A stretch of 64,000 nucleotides of DNA from Humulus lupulus (lineage: Eukaryota > Streptophyta > Magnoliopsida > Rosales > Cannabaceae). Made by a program: the position numbers and the translations under genes. Shown here one piece after another: positions 43,411 to 54,438 of this stretch; the first letter of the stretch is position 1; each line of letters begins with the position of its first letter. The notes beneath the pieces are model-generated. The model had not been told where the DNA came from, ran no database searches, and saw only the letters and a program-made list of their open reading frames with translations. The stretch spans positions 88,693,868-88,757,867 of the forward strand of contig NC_084797.1 of assembly GCF_963169125.1 (NCBI RefSeq), read 5' to 3'.

Positions 43411-43779
43411 ACTATCCCTTCCTTAAAGGAATTTCGTCCCCAAAATTTTTCCTGAACAGCTTGGGATACTATTCCAGCATATATGACTCTAGCTCTTAGG
43501 TCGCTTCCTTAACTCTATTGTTCCTCTATATTACCTTAACCAATGGTATAATTTTGTTCTTCAGAACCTTGTCCTTCCTGTCTTGTATCTGGACTGGCTG
43601 TTCCACATAGGATAAATTTGACTCTAATTCCAGAACCTCATAACTCAACACACAAGTCTCTTCTGATACATATTTCCTCAACATTAAAATATGAAACACA
43701 TTGTAAATGGCCAACAGTGCCGAAGGTAAGGCCAATCTATAGGCCACTTGACCGATCCTCTCCCAGATTTCAAACAATC
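43411..43779 (-). pseudogene. Chromo-F2 integrase C-terminus with chromodomain-like tail
   Basis: The polypurine tract lies on the minus strand at 43411-43426, then the pol tail. The protein reads RLFEIWERIGQVAYRLALP, VFHILMLRKYVS and IQDRKDKVLKNKIIPLVKV, homologous to Chromo-E residues about 330-420, with stops near 43520. Interrupted at 43780 by the LTR of Tat-G. Confidence 0.75.
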
Positions 43780-44392
43780 TGTTGACCCTCAAATTAGTCA
43801 ATGACACGGAGTCAGATAAACGATATGAAATGAGATGAAATCAAGAAGAAAAATCAAATGGAAGAATAAATAACACAAACGATTTATAGTTGTTCGGCCC
43901 CAATTGGATGGTAATGACCTATGTCCACTTATTGTTTTTATTGGCGTAGAATTCCAATACTTGATCAATGAACTAGGGTTCACGAGTTTCACCAGCATTG
44001 GAAAGATTACAACTTCAGTGAATAATCACACTCTACTTTTCTCTCAGAATACAAAGACCAAAAGAGAAAAAGATCTCCCTTCTCCTTGAGCCCTTTGATT
44101 CTTAATTATAGGTTCAAGAAGAATACATGGGCCGATGGGCCTAAATTACAATTAAGACTTGCGTATCTAGGTAATAAAAGAAATTACAACTAATGCATAA
44201 TTATAGATTTGCATGAATAAAGGAAGTAAAAGGAAGTATGCGATCATGCTGGTTGCATATAAGTATGATGCCTGACAAATCAACAACTTTCTGGTCAAGG
44301 GCCGACTAGGATGCATCCACCTAAAGCTTCCATGTGCCTGCGACGTGCAGGTCAATCCTGCCACGTCATCAGGGATCATTTTTGGGTAATCA
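43780..44392 (-). repeat. Tat-G 3' LTR
   Basis: On the minus strand it begins TGATTACCCAAAA at 44392 and ends GGGTCAACA at 43780; 613 bp. The end shares the GACTCCGTGTCA block with the Tat-B LTR. It lies in the integrase tail of Chromo-F2, with CAATC as the left flank. The 5' LTR partner is not in the window. Confidence 0.8.
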
Positions 44393-44440
44393 TTTGCCCC
44401 CTAAGTTTATTTAACTGTGACTAGCATAAACTAAACTTAG
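44393..44440 (-). other. Hairpin plus polypurine tract before the Tat-G 3' LTR
   Basis: On the minus strand CTAAGTTTAGTTTA (44440-44427) pairs with TAAATAAACTTAG (44413-44401) with a single bulged base. The run of five G (44401-44397) adjoins the stem, then CAAA and the LTR. Same layout as in Tat-A and Tat-B. Confidence 0.75.
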
Positions 44441-45261
44441 ACAACTGACTTTTCATATGCCTTGTCAAATCTGCCAGAGCCATCCATGCCTACTCGAAAA
44501 AGGCAACCATTCATATCACTACAGTTTCCCAAAAAGGTGTTGGACAGCTATCAAATTTACCCATGCCTCAAGAAATCACCCCTCATGATTACCTCAGTAA
44601 CCGTGCTTCGACCAATATATATAGCCCTTCATATTTACCTTTTACCTTTTACTTTTTATCTTTTTCTCAAAAACACTGAAGAATAGAACCTTTCAAACCC
44701 AGAAGACCCAAACGATCCCAACGATCCATGGAGATTTTGCCCATCCATTAATCATCTCGAAAGTTTGCACTAATCCTTATCCAAGTAATTTTCTCAAACT
44801 TCTCCGTCATCAGACTGCCATGCAATATTTAATTTCTGGATTGTTTCAGACTTTGAGTTTCTAAATGTTCTTGAAAAACCGATTTGGGGTAATTGGGTAC
44901 GTAGGTCTGAGGATGACAAGATAAGAAAATAACACTATGTGAGGCTTAGGAATCAGTTTGGGAGTTAGGATTCTTGATTTAGGGCATAAAATCGAAGTAA
45001 AAATTTGACTTTCAAGCATGCAGAAAAAACTCGGTTTTTCCCGCTCATTCAGAGTTGAAAAGTTTTTCCTGAAAAACTCTTCACTTCTGCTTTTTAATCC
45101 TTTTTCAAAACTATTCAAATAGAATTTAGTGTTTTTGTTAGGATGTTGATGGTCGTATAAAAGCTTAACTTTTATACATGAGCAATGTTATTCCAACCTT
45201 TCCACTTCCTTGGTCTATTGGTCGTAGAATCTCATCTCCCCTTCTCTGTTTGCAAATTTTC
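44441..45261. other. Tat-G 3' spacer, upstream region of its antisense gene
   Basis: Positional equivalent of Tat-B 27786-28617, with similar segments (for example 'aagcttaacttttatac'). No protein recognised. Confidence 0.55.
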
Positions 45262-47887
45262 ATGCACGACCCGTGGGGAGGAGAGAGGCCGATTGACGAC
45301 GACTTGCTCGTGCAGTTACTCAAAGATCAGGAACAATCTTCGCTACTAATCCTGGAAATTCCTTTTTCTCATAACCCTTCAAATAGACCTTCGACCAGTC
45401 CAACAAACATGGGTCGAATAAAATTCACTGCTCAAATAAAAAGAAAACAACTTCTCCTCCTGCCAAACAGCCTGCTCCTAGGACTGAAAATCCTTCGACC
45501 AACCCTCAACCTGAAAATACTTCCTGGGCAAGAATCCAAACAAAAGCCCAACCTCGGGACGTCCTTCGACCAGAGGTCGAATGGTACGTGGTACCTCCTA
45601 GCAACATTACAACTAGGATGGTGGGGAATTATCTCAAGAAGTACAGACTTCTTGGGATAACCTTAATTAAGCCTACAATCGACCAATGGGCAAACCTGCC
45701 TTGGGGCGCCTTTAGCGCTTGGTTGAGATACCACATTGAGGCAGGGGCAACCTTGCCTCTTCATCCATTTTTTCAGGGGGTGGCCAACTATTTCGAGGTC
45801 GCTCCCTTCCAAATTACCCCAAATGAATATAGAGTGCTTTCTGCTCTCTATATCCTGTACAACCATAAGAAGTGGCCCGTTCCTATGCCACATGAGATCA
45901 ATTATTTTTTTGTTCTCAAGACCAACCCCAATCACAACAACATGGGGTTCTTCCACTTTTACCACTAGGAATCTACTCCAACTTTCCTGAGTGAGATCAC
46001 CCACAAGTCCAACGTGGGAAAGTACTTCCAGGAGTACTTTTTAACACCGGATCTAGTCATCAACAATCTGGCCTTCACTGAAAGAGGTAAATTATTTATT
46101 CATTGGTCGCTTAATTTCCTTTAGCTTTTCTGCACATTCACTAGAACTTCGATGTTATTTAGGTCCGTGGCGTCGACCAACTCCTACACCAGAGATGGAG
46201 ATACGAGCATCATCCTTGGCCAGCATGACCAACATAGAAAAAATGTCAAAAAGTTGGTCATGGAGAACAATCTAAGGCTGGTTGGCCTTCTGGTGCCTCA
46301 CCAGGATGTGAGGGAATCAACTGCGGGGAGTGCTACCGGTGGAGGAGTTCTCGAGCAACACCAAGATGTGTCACAACCTCCGAGGAGGAGGACAACAGGA
46401 GTGACCATCAGGGAACCCTCCAGCACCTCGCGAGCAACTGCTGCCCCTGCTCCACCAAGAAAGGGCAAGCAAAAGGTTTCTGAACACCCTGAGCTTGTTC
46501 TTGAATCTTCAAATTCGAATGGTACTGACTTCTCACTCTTAGGAAGTTTGCCCATTCCCTGCCATTTATTTGACGGGGATGGCAACTTTAAATACACGCC
46601 TAATTTAAATTCAGACTTCTTCAAGGCAGTGAGTGAGTGTAGCCGTAGTACAATAAATAATGTAGCGACCAATAGTTGTAGCTCGGGTCTTTTACTTATA
46701 ATTTCTTTTCTCTCCGTTTGTTTGTCTTTTTTTCATGACAACTTGCCCTGATTGATCATATGCTTCTCTTTTGCAGACATGCCTGTCGAAAAAGCTTTCA
46801 ATTTATATACCAATCCTACTACCGCTACTCCTGCGAGCAAGAAGAAATCGAACAGGCACTAGCCAGGAGAAGGCTGTAGTGACCCATCTGTAAAGAGGAC
46901 TCGGACAGAGGACCCTCCTGCACCAACTCCTTCCAAAGAGACAACTCCCCCTCCAGGCCCTACCAACCAGACTCCTTTAGCGCCCACTGACCAGAATCCT
47001 TCAGCTCCTGCAACCCAAATCCTGCCGCTCAGCCAGATTAAACTCTGGTCGAGGCGATCCTGAATTCCGCCTACGCATCGACCAGTGGTAGGTTGAAGAG
47101 ACTATCCAGACACCAGTGTAGTTTGGAATTCTTCAGCAATGCTCCTACCATGCCAGTCGACCAGCTCCTCAGCCGCGGACTGAACGAACTACTCACTGTA
47201 AGCTGCTGCTTCCATTATGTTTTGATTGTTTATCTCTCCAATAGATGCTAACAACCTTTTTACTTTTATTTTCTGATCGCAAGGGATTATGACCATGAGT
47301 ACCAGTTGGCGCCGCTCAGAGGAGGTGGTCGCCAAGTAGGCTGAAGAGATCAAGGCGGCTGAGGAGAGGTTGGTCGAGCAGCACAAGGTGGTTGAGGCCA
47401 AGCATGTTGAAGAGTTGCGAACAGCTGAGGCTAAGATCGCCAATCTTGAGGAGGAATTGAAGAAGAAGAAGAAGAAGAAGAAGAAGGACTCTGTTGCCAA
47501 AACTACTGCCTCCAAAGATAAGTACAAGGAAGCCTCGCTGATAAACTACTGAAAAGCCCACAAACTTCAATCGGAGTTGGAAATTAGCCCAAAGGAGGTT
47601 GCTGATCTTGAGGAGACCAATGCGCGCAACTTGGAGAAGTACGAGGGAGCGGCGTTCTAGTGCTTCTACATGTTCTGGAAGAGCAACCCCAAGGCTGACT
47701 TTACTTATCTAGCTGACCCTATAAGGGAGGATGAGTTGGCGAATTGTGCTGCTCGTCTGGAAGAGGAGGAGAGAGCGAAAGTTCCAGCTTCCCTGAAATC
47801 TCCTTGCCTACAGGCATCGATGGCATAGAAGAGGAAATTGGGGCCTCCGTTGACCAGTAAACTCCTCAAGATCCTCCTACTTCATAA
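45262..47887 (+). pseudogene. Antisense spliced gene of Tat-G (Transposase_28-like plus coiled coil)
   Basis: The start ATG at 45262 (MHDPWGGERPIDDDLLVQLL) aligns with the Tat-B antisense gene. A Transposase_28-like domain lies at 45580-46086 (LPLHPFFQGVANYFEVAPFQ). Introns at 46087-46162 and 46687-46776 have GT-AG ends and fall at the same codons as in Tat-B. A third, from 47198 to about 47283, has a good donor but the frame after it is off by one base. Exon 2 contains FDGDGNFKYTPNL. The coiled coil is at 47330-47640 with a poly-Lys run; the conserved tail CFYMFWKSNPKADFTYL is near 47660-47712. Frameshifts near 45550 and 46225 and stops near 45967, 47338, 47550 and 47659 disable it. Confidence 0.78.
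47459..47490 (+). repeat. (GAA)n / poly-Lys microsatellite in the Tat-G antisense gene
   Basis: About ten AAG/GAA trinucleotides in frame with the coiled coil, giving nine consecutive Lys; absent from Tat-A and Tat-B. Confidence 0.8.
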
Positions 47888-48545
47888 GTTTTCTATTTTT
47901 TTTATTTAACTTTGTAATTTAAGAGACAGGCACTACGGTTCGTGATGTCAAGACAACTTATATTTTTATTGCTGCACGGGCAGCTTTTCCTTTTAACAGA
48001 CAATTACATCCGAACAGTAACTGCTCACAGTGTAAATGATTTCTCTTTTGATATTATAATCTGTTCTCATGACCGAACTTAGCATAGCACTTTGGTTTGA
48101 TTCAACAAAATTTTGAAAAATACTCTAAGTACTATAGCATGCTTTCACTTATTTTGCTCGTATGTTTACATATACTTATCAATATGCTTTGCTTACTAGA
48201 TACCTTATATGCCCCCCAAGTGATTGAGGAGCTTTAGGTCCTTAGTCACTTGCCTTGACCAAGACCTATTCGAACATTTCTGCTTGTAATAGAGATTTAA
48301 AATGATAATATATCAAAACAACACATGTAATGAGCAAATACTTGCTATAAATACAATAATTGGCAAGATTGACTGGCTGTGCATAGTCCCTTTTATTTCT
48401 CGTAATAGATGGACAATTGTGTCTGTACGAGTGATCAAAATATGATCTTACACTTATAAGCGATCAGTCACATGGTTGACTAACCCTTGTTCATAAACTT
48501 GTAAAAAGTAAATTTAATACTAGCCAATTCTTTAAGAAGAATTGT
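47888..48545. other. Tat-G spacer between antisense gene and pol
   Basis: Non-coding and homologous (inverted) to the Tat-B spacer 24474-25159. Holds the internal hairpin at 48212-48251. Confidence 0.65.
48212..48251 (-). other. Hairpin plus G-run, internal site of Tat-G
   Basis: On the minus strand AAGTGACTAAGGA (48251-48239) pairs at 11 of 13 positions with TCCTCAATCACTT (48230-48218), loop CCTAAAGC, then six G (48217-48212) and CATATA. Relative to Tat-B one C-G pair is replaced by T-A. Confidence 0.75.
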
Positions 48546-49407
48546 TTATTGATAGTACTTGCGTAGGTGTTCTCCATTCCAATAGCGAGGAATGAGATCT
48601 CCATTTAAGCGAGCAAGTTTATAAGTGCCTGGGTGGAGGACTTCTTCGATTTGATATGGTCCTTCCCAGTTAGGTCCAAGTACTCCAGCAACTTGATCGC
48701 GAGTGTTAAGGAAAACTTTTCTTAGTACCAGATCTCCCACATTAAATTTTCTTCCACGTACTTTAGAGTTGAAATACAATGCGACCTTTTGTTGGTAAGA
48801 TGCTACTCGGAGTTGGGCTTGCTCGCGCCTTTCATCGACCAAATCAAAAGATTCCATTAATGAATGGCTATTAGTGTCTTGATCATATGTCATGCATCGA
48901 TGGGATGGCAGATCTAATTCAACAGGCAACATAGCCTCATATCCATAAGCCAAGAAAAATGGAGTATGACCTGTTGCTGTTTGTTGTGACGTTCTGTATG
49001 ACCAGAGGACTTCAGGCAACTGTTCTGGCCAGGACCCCTTTGCTTCTTCAAGCCTTTTCTTCAGAGTATCCTTTAGTGTCCTGTTGACAACCTCAACTTG
49101 GCAAGTTGCCTGCAGATGAGCTACTGAAGAAAAGCTTTTGATAATCCCATGCATTTAGCAAAAACCTATGAACAGATCACTATCAAACTGCGTGCCGTTC
49201 TCTGAGACAATTTTTCTTTGCAATCATGTTCTTGACCAAGAAATCCAGCACTTTCTTGGTCGTTATGGTTGCAAGTGGCTCAGCTTCAGCCTACTTCGTG
49301 AAGTAATCAATAGCCACCATGACATATTTGACGTTGCCTTTTCCTGTGGGAAAATACCGAATCAAATCTATTCCTGTGGGAAAATACCGAATCAAATCTA
49401 TTCCCCA
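48546..49407 (-). pseudogene. int: Tat-G integrase, core and C-terminus
   Basis: On the minus strand the core runs from WGIDLI near 49400 through VAIDYFTK near 49310 and HGIIKSFSSVAH near 49150 to VVNRTLKDTLKKRL, then the C-terminus ending HLRKYYQ at 48546. At least two stops lie near 49154 and 49290. A 30-bp direct duplication at 49343-49402 disrupts the PTGKG segment. The N-terminal zinc finger is separated by Copia-H and Chromo-F. Confidence 0.85.
49343..49402. repeat. 30-bp tandem duplication at the Tat-G/Copia-H junction
   Basis: The unit CCTGTGGGAAAATACCGAATC plus nine more bases is present twice without a gap. Beyond it, the 21-bp string at 49323-49343 (CATATTTGACG...) is repeated at 49408-49428 just before Copia sequence starts. 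Confidence 0.9.
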
Positions 49408-49428
49408 CATATTTGACGTTGCCTTTTC

Positions 49429-49886
49429 AATCAGACAGAGATAGTCGGAAATCGACTTCTGAATCAGTGTTTACTCTTGGAGGAGGAGCGGTAGTCTGGC
49501 GAAGTATTAAACAAACCAGCATTGCAGACTCCACCATGGAAGCCGAGTATATAGCGGCTTGTGAAGCAGCTAAGGAGGCTGTGTGGCTCAAAAAGTTCTA
49601 TTCCGATCTGGAAGTTGTACCAGATGTGGATAAGCCACTAGTCCTATACTGTGACAACAGTGGGGCAGTAGCTAACTCAAAGGAACCACGGAGTCACAAG
49701 AGGGGAAAGCACATCGAAAGGAAGTATCACTTGCTAAGAGAGATAGTTCATCGTGGAGATGTTGCAGTTATGAAGATAGCTTCAGAGCATAATCTTGCAG
49801 ATCCTTTCACAAAGACTTTATCCATAAAATCTTTTAAGGAGCATGTAAGAAATATGGGAATGAGAGAGATGCATCATTTGCTTTAG
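49429..49886 (+). CDS. pol: Copia-H RNase H domain (partial pol)
   Basis: C-terminal RNase H of a Copia polyprotein, which removes RNA from RNA-DNA hybrids in reverse transcription. The frame is open from the truncation to the stop at 49886. Typical motifs: [40 protein letters not shown] (catalytic Glu in the EAEY block), LYCDNSGAV (catalytic Asp), [12 protein letters not shown] and HNLADPFTK. The first catalytic Asp region is cut off, so this domain is incomplete. Confidence 0.9.
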
Positions 49887-49900
49887 GGCAAGTGGGAGAT

Positions 49901-52162
49901 TGTTGGAGATGTGCCCTGAAAGCATATGTAGTAGACATTGTTTTTAATGAAATAAATAAATAAATTGAATTTGTTATGCATATATTTTATGGACTATATT
50001 ATTCTATGATAATATTATGTAAATATCAGGAAAATTCCTAAGTTCAAGTATGTAATCTCAAACACGTATTAGTACGAGAGGATTGTGTTTGAGATAAATG
50101 AACTTGAATAGTTCGCAGTAAAATAAAGTTATGGAATCTTTAGATTAATTACTGCAAGTACGGTCCACTAGTATTATGAATACATGTGATCTAGATCCGG
50201 ATCACTAGTGTGGTAGGACACTTTAGTGGAGGTGCTTTATATATTAGAGAATATATAGAACTGGACCAGATATGTTTATTAATACTTAGTTAAATACCGT
50301 TTCGAAGTATTAATTAAATGTATCAACCGATGATCATATACAAATTGATCTTAATCCTGAAGTTACTATGAACTCCTGTTTATATTATATGAGTTCTTTG
50401 ATTCACTTGTTAGGGTCTGTCAGAATGATCAGGCTAGAAACTTTTGTTTTGGGAACTCATTAATATAGATGGCTGGGGACATAGTATACAGATATGGAAT
50501 CTATACCTTCTCGCAAGAGATTGAATGATGGTTCTCTTAAGGGTTGACTTTTGGAACTGAAAGGTTATTGAGCTCAAATTCATAATTTAGTTATGAATTA
50601 ACCTCACTAGTAGAGTCAATGGTACTTAAGGAAACAAGACATAATTAAAAGGGTAAAACGGTAATTTTATTCCCGATTAATTATGAACCATTATTAGAGG
50701 GTCAAGTTGTATGCAATGATTAAATCAATGGACGCTTTATGATTATAAAGTACTCAGTAAATGAAATGTCTATAATTACAAGAGTTCAATCTCATATTTA
50801 TAGTGGAATAATCATGAGATTAATAAATTAAGATTATTTAATTAAAGATTTTAATTAATAATCTCAAATTTATTGGAGCTTGGAATTATAGGTCCATAGG
50901 TCCCCATAGCGGCTCTATCAACACTGTTCAAGGTAAGAGTTGATATGAAGGGAAAATAGTTTAAAGACATATTTAGGAAGAAATTTGTTCTTCAGGCCAA
51001 ATATGCAATTATATGATAATAGTGATTAATTAATTAATTACAAATTAGATGTAGTTAACCAAATTAATTAATATTTAATTATTATATAATTTTCGAAATT
51101 ATATTAAATAATTAAATTAATTTTCGAAATTTAATTAAATAATTAATTAATTGTAATTTTCGAAATTATGATTAATTAAATATTTATTTTCGAAATTTTT
51201 GGATTTAATTAATTAGTAGAATTAATTAAATATCTTCATTTGAGTGGGAGAAAATAATCTGATAAGTTCAAATTGGATTTGAATTTAAAAGATTAATATT
51301 TATTCAAATTATTAATTATATTTGATAATTAATTAAATAGATAGTTAATTTGAATTCAAATTTGAATTAGCTATCAGGTTGTTAGATCTTATCTGACAAA
51401 GAAATTTGAATAAATAATTAAATAAAATTTGAAAAACCAATATCCCTAGAAATTAGGAAGCTACACGTTCACACACAGTCCAGGACTGTGTGTGGCGTGT
51501 AAGGGCTGGCATTTTCAGGGATGGGATTTTCAATTTTATTTGTTTAATTAATTAATTAATGGATAATTCAAAAAATTGTTTTTTTGGTTTTTTTTTCATT
51601 AATGGAATAATTAATTAATTAAAAATTAAATTGTAAAATGGTTACAGATTTAATTTTTAAATTTTGAATTTTTTCTGTTAAGTATGACTGATCAGAAAAT
51701 TATTGAGATAAGATAAGTGAAGAGAGTGAGACTACTCTGAACATTCGCTCTGTGAAAAATAGAACGATAGTTTTCTCTCTCCCTGAAAATAAAGAACCAA
51801 TTCTTAGGCCTATTCTCTTGATCTCATGAGTTGAGTACATCAAGAAGAATCACAAATAAACTATCCTTCATTCTCTAAGTGCCCACACATTTCTTGAGGT
51901 GTAGAGAACGCTTTGGAAGATCTTGGTGTGAGTATGTGGAGCGGCTTGGATAGGAAGATCGTTCTAAATACGAAAAGATAGCAAGGACACTTGATAGGCT
52001 TCAAGAGGTATGATTTCTATTAGTATCTTGTTTATGATTAATGTATGTATATTAATGGATCCGCATATTTAAAGGTAGTTTAAATATGTTACAAAATTTT
52101 TGTTGTACACTGAGCCAACCACACCACCTTTCCGCTGCGTATTAGGAAACTCGTTCCTAACA
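49901..52162 (+). repeat. Copia-H 3' LTR
   Basis: Begins TGTTGGAGATGTGCCC after the purine tract AAGTGGGAGAT, ends CGTTCCTAACA. Related to the Copia-I LTR (410-2267, inverted) but about 400 bp longer; the 51000-51700 part is very AT-rich with repeated TTAATTAA-type motifs. Confidence 0.88.
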
Positions 52163-52281
52163 GAAGTATCCTTGCCTTAGGATCTTCTTTGATAAACTTT
52201 GCCCCCCAACGTGATCCCCACAAAAACCTTCATGGACTTCTCGCATTAATTCTTTGGCCTTTTCTTTTGAGACACAACTTA
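52163..52281 (-). pseudogene. Tat-G integrase, zinc-finger fragment
   Basis: On the minus strand the DNA matches Tat-B 23400-23505, encoding a segment like KELMREVHEGFCGDH followed by a Gly-Gln-Ser-Leu run and ILRQGYF. It is stranded between Copia-H (ends 52162) and Chromo-F (starts 52282) and continues at 60898. Confidence 0.85.
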
Positions 52282-54403
52282 TGTAACACCCTACTTCCTT
52301 AGAGCCGTTACTAAGTGAGTTTAAAATGTGCAATTAACTCGCTAATCGAGGTTTTAAGACAAAAGTGTCATTAAACCATAAACAGAGTCTTATACTTTGA
52401 AAATAATTCCATCCATAAAAAATCATAAAGCATTTAACATTTGGGATCCCAAAATACTATTTAGAAATATTTACAACTCAAAAATATAACTAAAGTTGGC
52501 TAAACGACAAAATCTAGGTTTAGTACAACTATCTCCCAAAATACCCGTGGTTGTGGCAGCCAGGCAGGCCAAACATGTATGTGCCACTTCACGCTCTTCG
52601 TACTCATGGTTGGACGACTTTCCCCTTGCCCTTACCTACACCACAGAGCACCCGTGAGCCAAAGCCCAGCAAGAAAACCCTCACAAGCAAATAACATAAG
52701 CATATTTCACATTCAACATATAATCAAGCCATCATCAGGCTAACCACGTACGGCCATGCCTTCTCAGGTGCTTTACCAGGCCCTGGGTTCGCGGTCCACA
52801 CCGTGAGGATAGCCCAGGTATCCTTTAGGGTCTCGCCTTAGCAACTCGCACTCCATGTGCAAAACGCTGCTCCCGGCCCCTTGCCGTGGTCGGCCTTCGC
52901 CGCTCCCAGCCCTCTCCGTTCCCGGCTCTTGTCGTTCATTCACATATATGCACACATAGCATAATTAAGTAGATATTTAAACACGTATAAACTCAATCAA
53001 AGGGGCTACGACCTGCAACACAATCATATAGGGTCGTGCCCTGCAACACAAGCTATACGGGTACAACAGTTTTCTTACCTTTGTCCTGAGTTTTCCAAGC
53101 ACCGATGTCCCTAGTCACAACGCACCAACAATATCCATCCATCAAGTTCTAATCCATTAAATAACTTTGGGTCATAATTCTAGTCTCTGGGACCTTGAAT
53201 TCTATTAATCCGGGTGATAAAACCCATCCCGGGCCTTAAATTTTGGATTCTCAAGCCTAAAACCTCTTTAAAGACCAAAAATGCACTAAGCATTGCGGGC
53301 CCATGAGGCCATGCGCGGCCCATCCCCAACCAGAGACCTCCAACCCCAAAACAGGACAGGCGCACCGCAGCCCAAGCAAGGGTATGTCGCGACCCGCCCT
53401 TCTTCCTGACCTCCAAAATGTTATAGAGGGCCATGACTTAGCAAGAACAATGTCGCGACCTGACCCTTCGAACAAAGAAAAACCCTCCATTTTTACCACG
53501 AAATCCCAGCCAATTTACCCAAAAATCAACCTAACAATCCCACTCGATCATCACAACATTGCCAGAGCAATCCCTGCAACAAAACCCAACATAAACTAAC
53601 CCAAAAACTCGCCCAAATAATCAAGAGCAATTCCCAACTTAGCTTACATGAAACACTCTAAAATACCAACACCAATTCAACACAACTCAACACATATAAA
53701 AGCTTACCTTGAGCAGAAATGAATCCCTGAATTAGGTCCTTAAGCTCCAAGCTTCTAGCTCCCAAAATCCATGCTCAAAATCCTTAATCTTTAGTTAGTT
53801 TCCACCAAAACTCACTAAGCTTATAAGAGAGAAAAGGAAACTGAGAAATAGAGAGAGAAAGGGTCGGTTTAGAGAATTCTCAATGTTTCCTATGTTTTTT
53901 TTTATTTAACTTAGTCTCTAAGGTTACCTCAAGGCTCGGGGAACAAAATACGTCCCTGAGCGCACAATGGTAAATTTACCCAATATTCCCTCCTAAACAT
54001 TCTATCTTCAAATATATCTCCAAATATTTATTTCCATAACCCGATAACCCCATAAACTATCTAATACCCAAAATACCCCTTGACTCGCCCCGAGTCGGGT
54101 TTTCGACCTCGTTGTGACTTTCTAGCTAACAGCTCCTCAGGACTAACTCAGATCGTGCAACGCAGATATATCACAAATATATCTCAATTATTACAATTAT
54201 CACATTTATGCCCTCAACGGGCTAAAATTACAAACATGCCCCTAACAACCAAACGGGGCCCATAAGCATATTTAATTCACCTAAACATGCTTCTCTAATC
54301 ACATATTCATACAAATTCACATATCATAATATTAAATCACTTATTGCCCTCCAGGCACACTAATCGAGGCCCTAAGCCTAATTAGCAAAGTTGGGACGCT
54401 ACG
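52282..54403 (-). repeat. Chromo-F 3' LTR
   Basis: 2,122 bp. On the plus strand it starts TGTAACACCCTAC and ends GGACGCTACG, where the last base should be A for a TG...CA pair. It contains about 330 bp (within 53480-53850) that the 5' LTR lacks. Confidence 0.9.
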
Positions 54404-54420
54404 ACTATCCCCTCCTTACA
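54404..54420 (-). other. Polypurine tract of Chromo-F
   Basis: Minus strand GTAAGGAGGGGATAGT directly before the LTR, equivalent to the Chromo-E tract. Confidence 0.65.
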
Positions 54421-54438
54421 GAAATTTCATCCTCGAAA

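Larger units (their letters stand above)
49429..52162 (+). mobile_element. Copia-H, 5'-truncated Ty1/Copia element
   Basis: Consists of the end of pol (RNase H) plus a 2,262-bp 3' LTR. The 5' part is missing and its left edge carries filler sequence copied from nearby Tat-G. To the right, Tat-G integrase sequence resumes at 52163. Roughly 130 bp of Tat-G integrase appear to be missing between the two sides. Confidence 0.85.

Noticed and set aside
52600..54060. Open frames in the Chromo-F 3' LTR (for example 53303-53599) as genes
   Set aside because: They lie wholly within an LTR and are altered in the other LTR copy.
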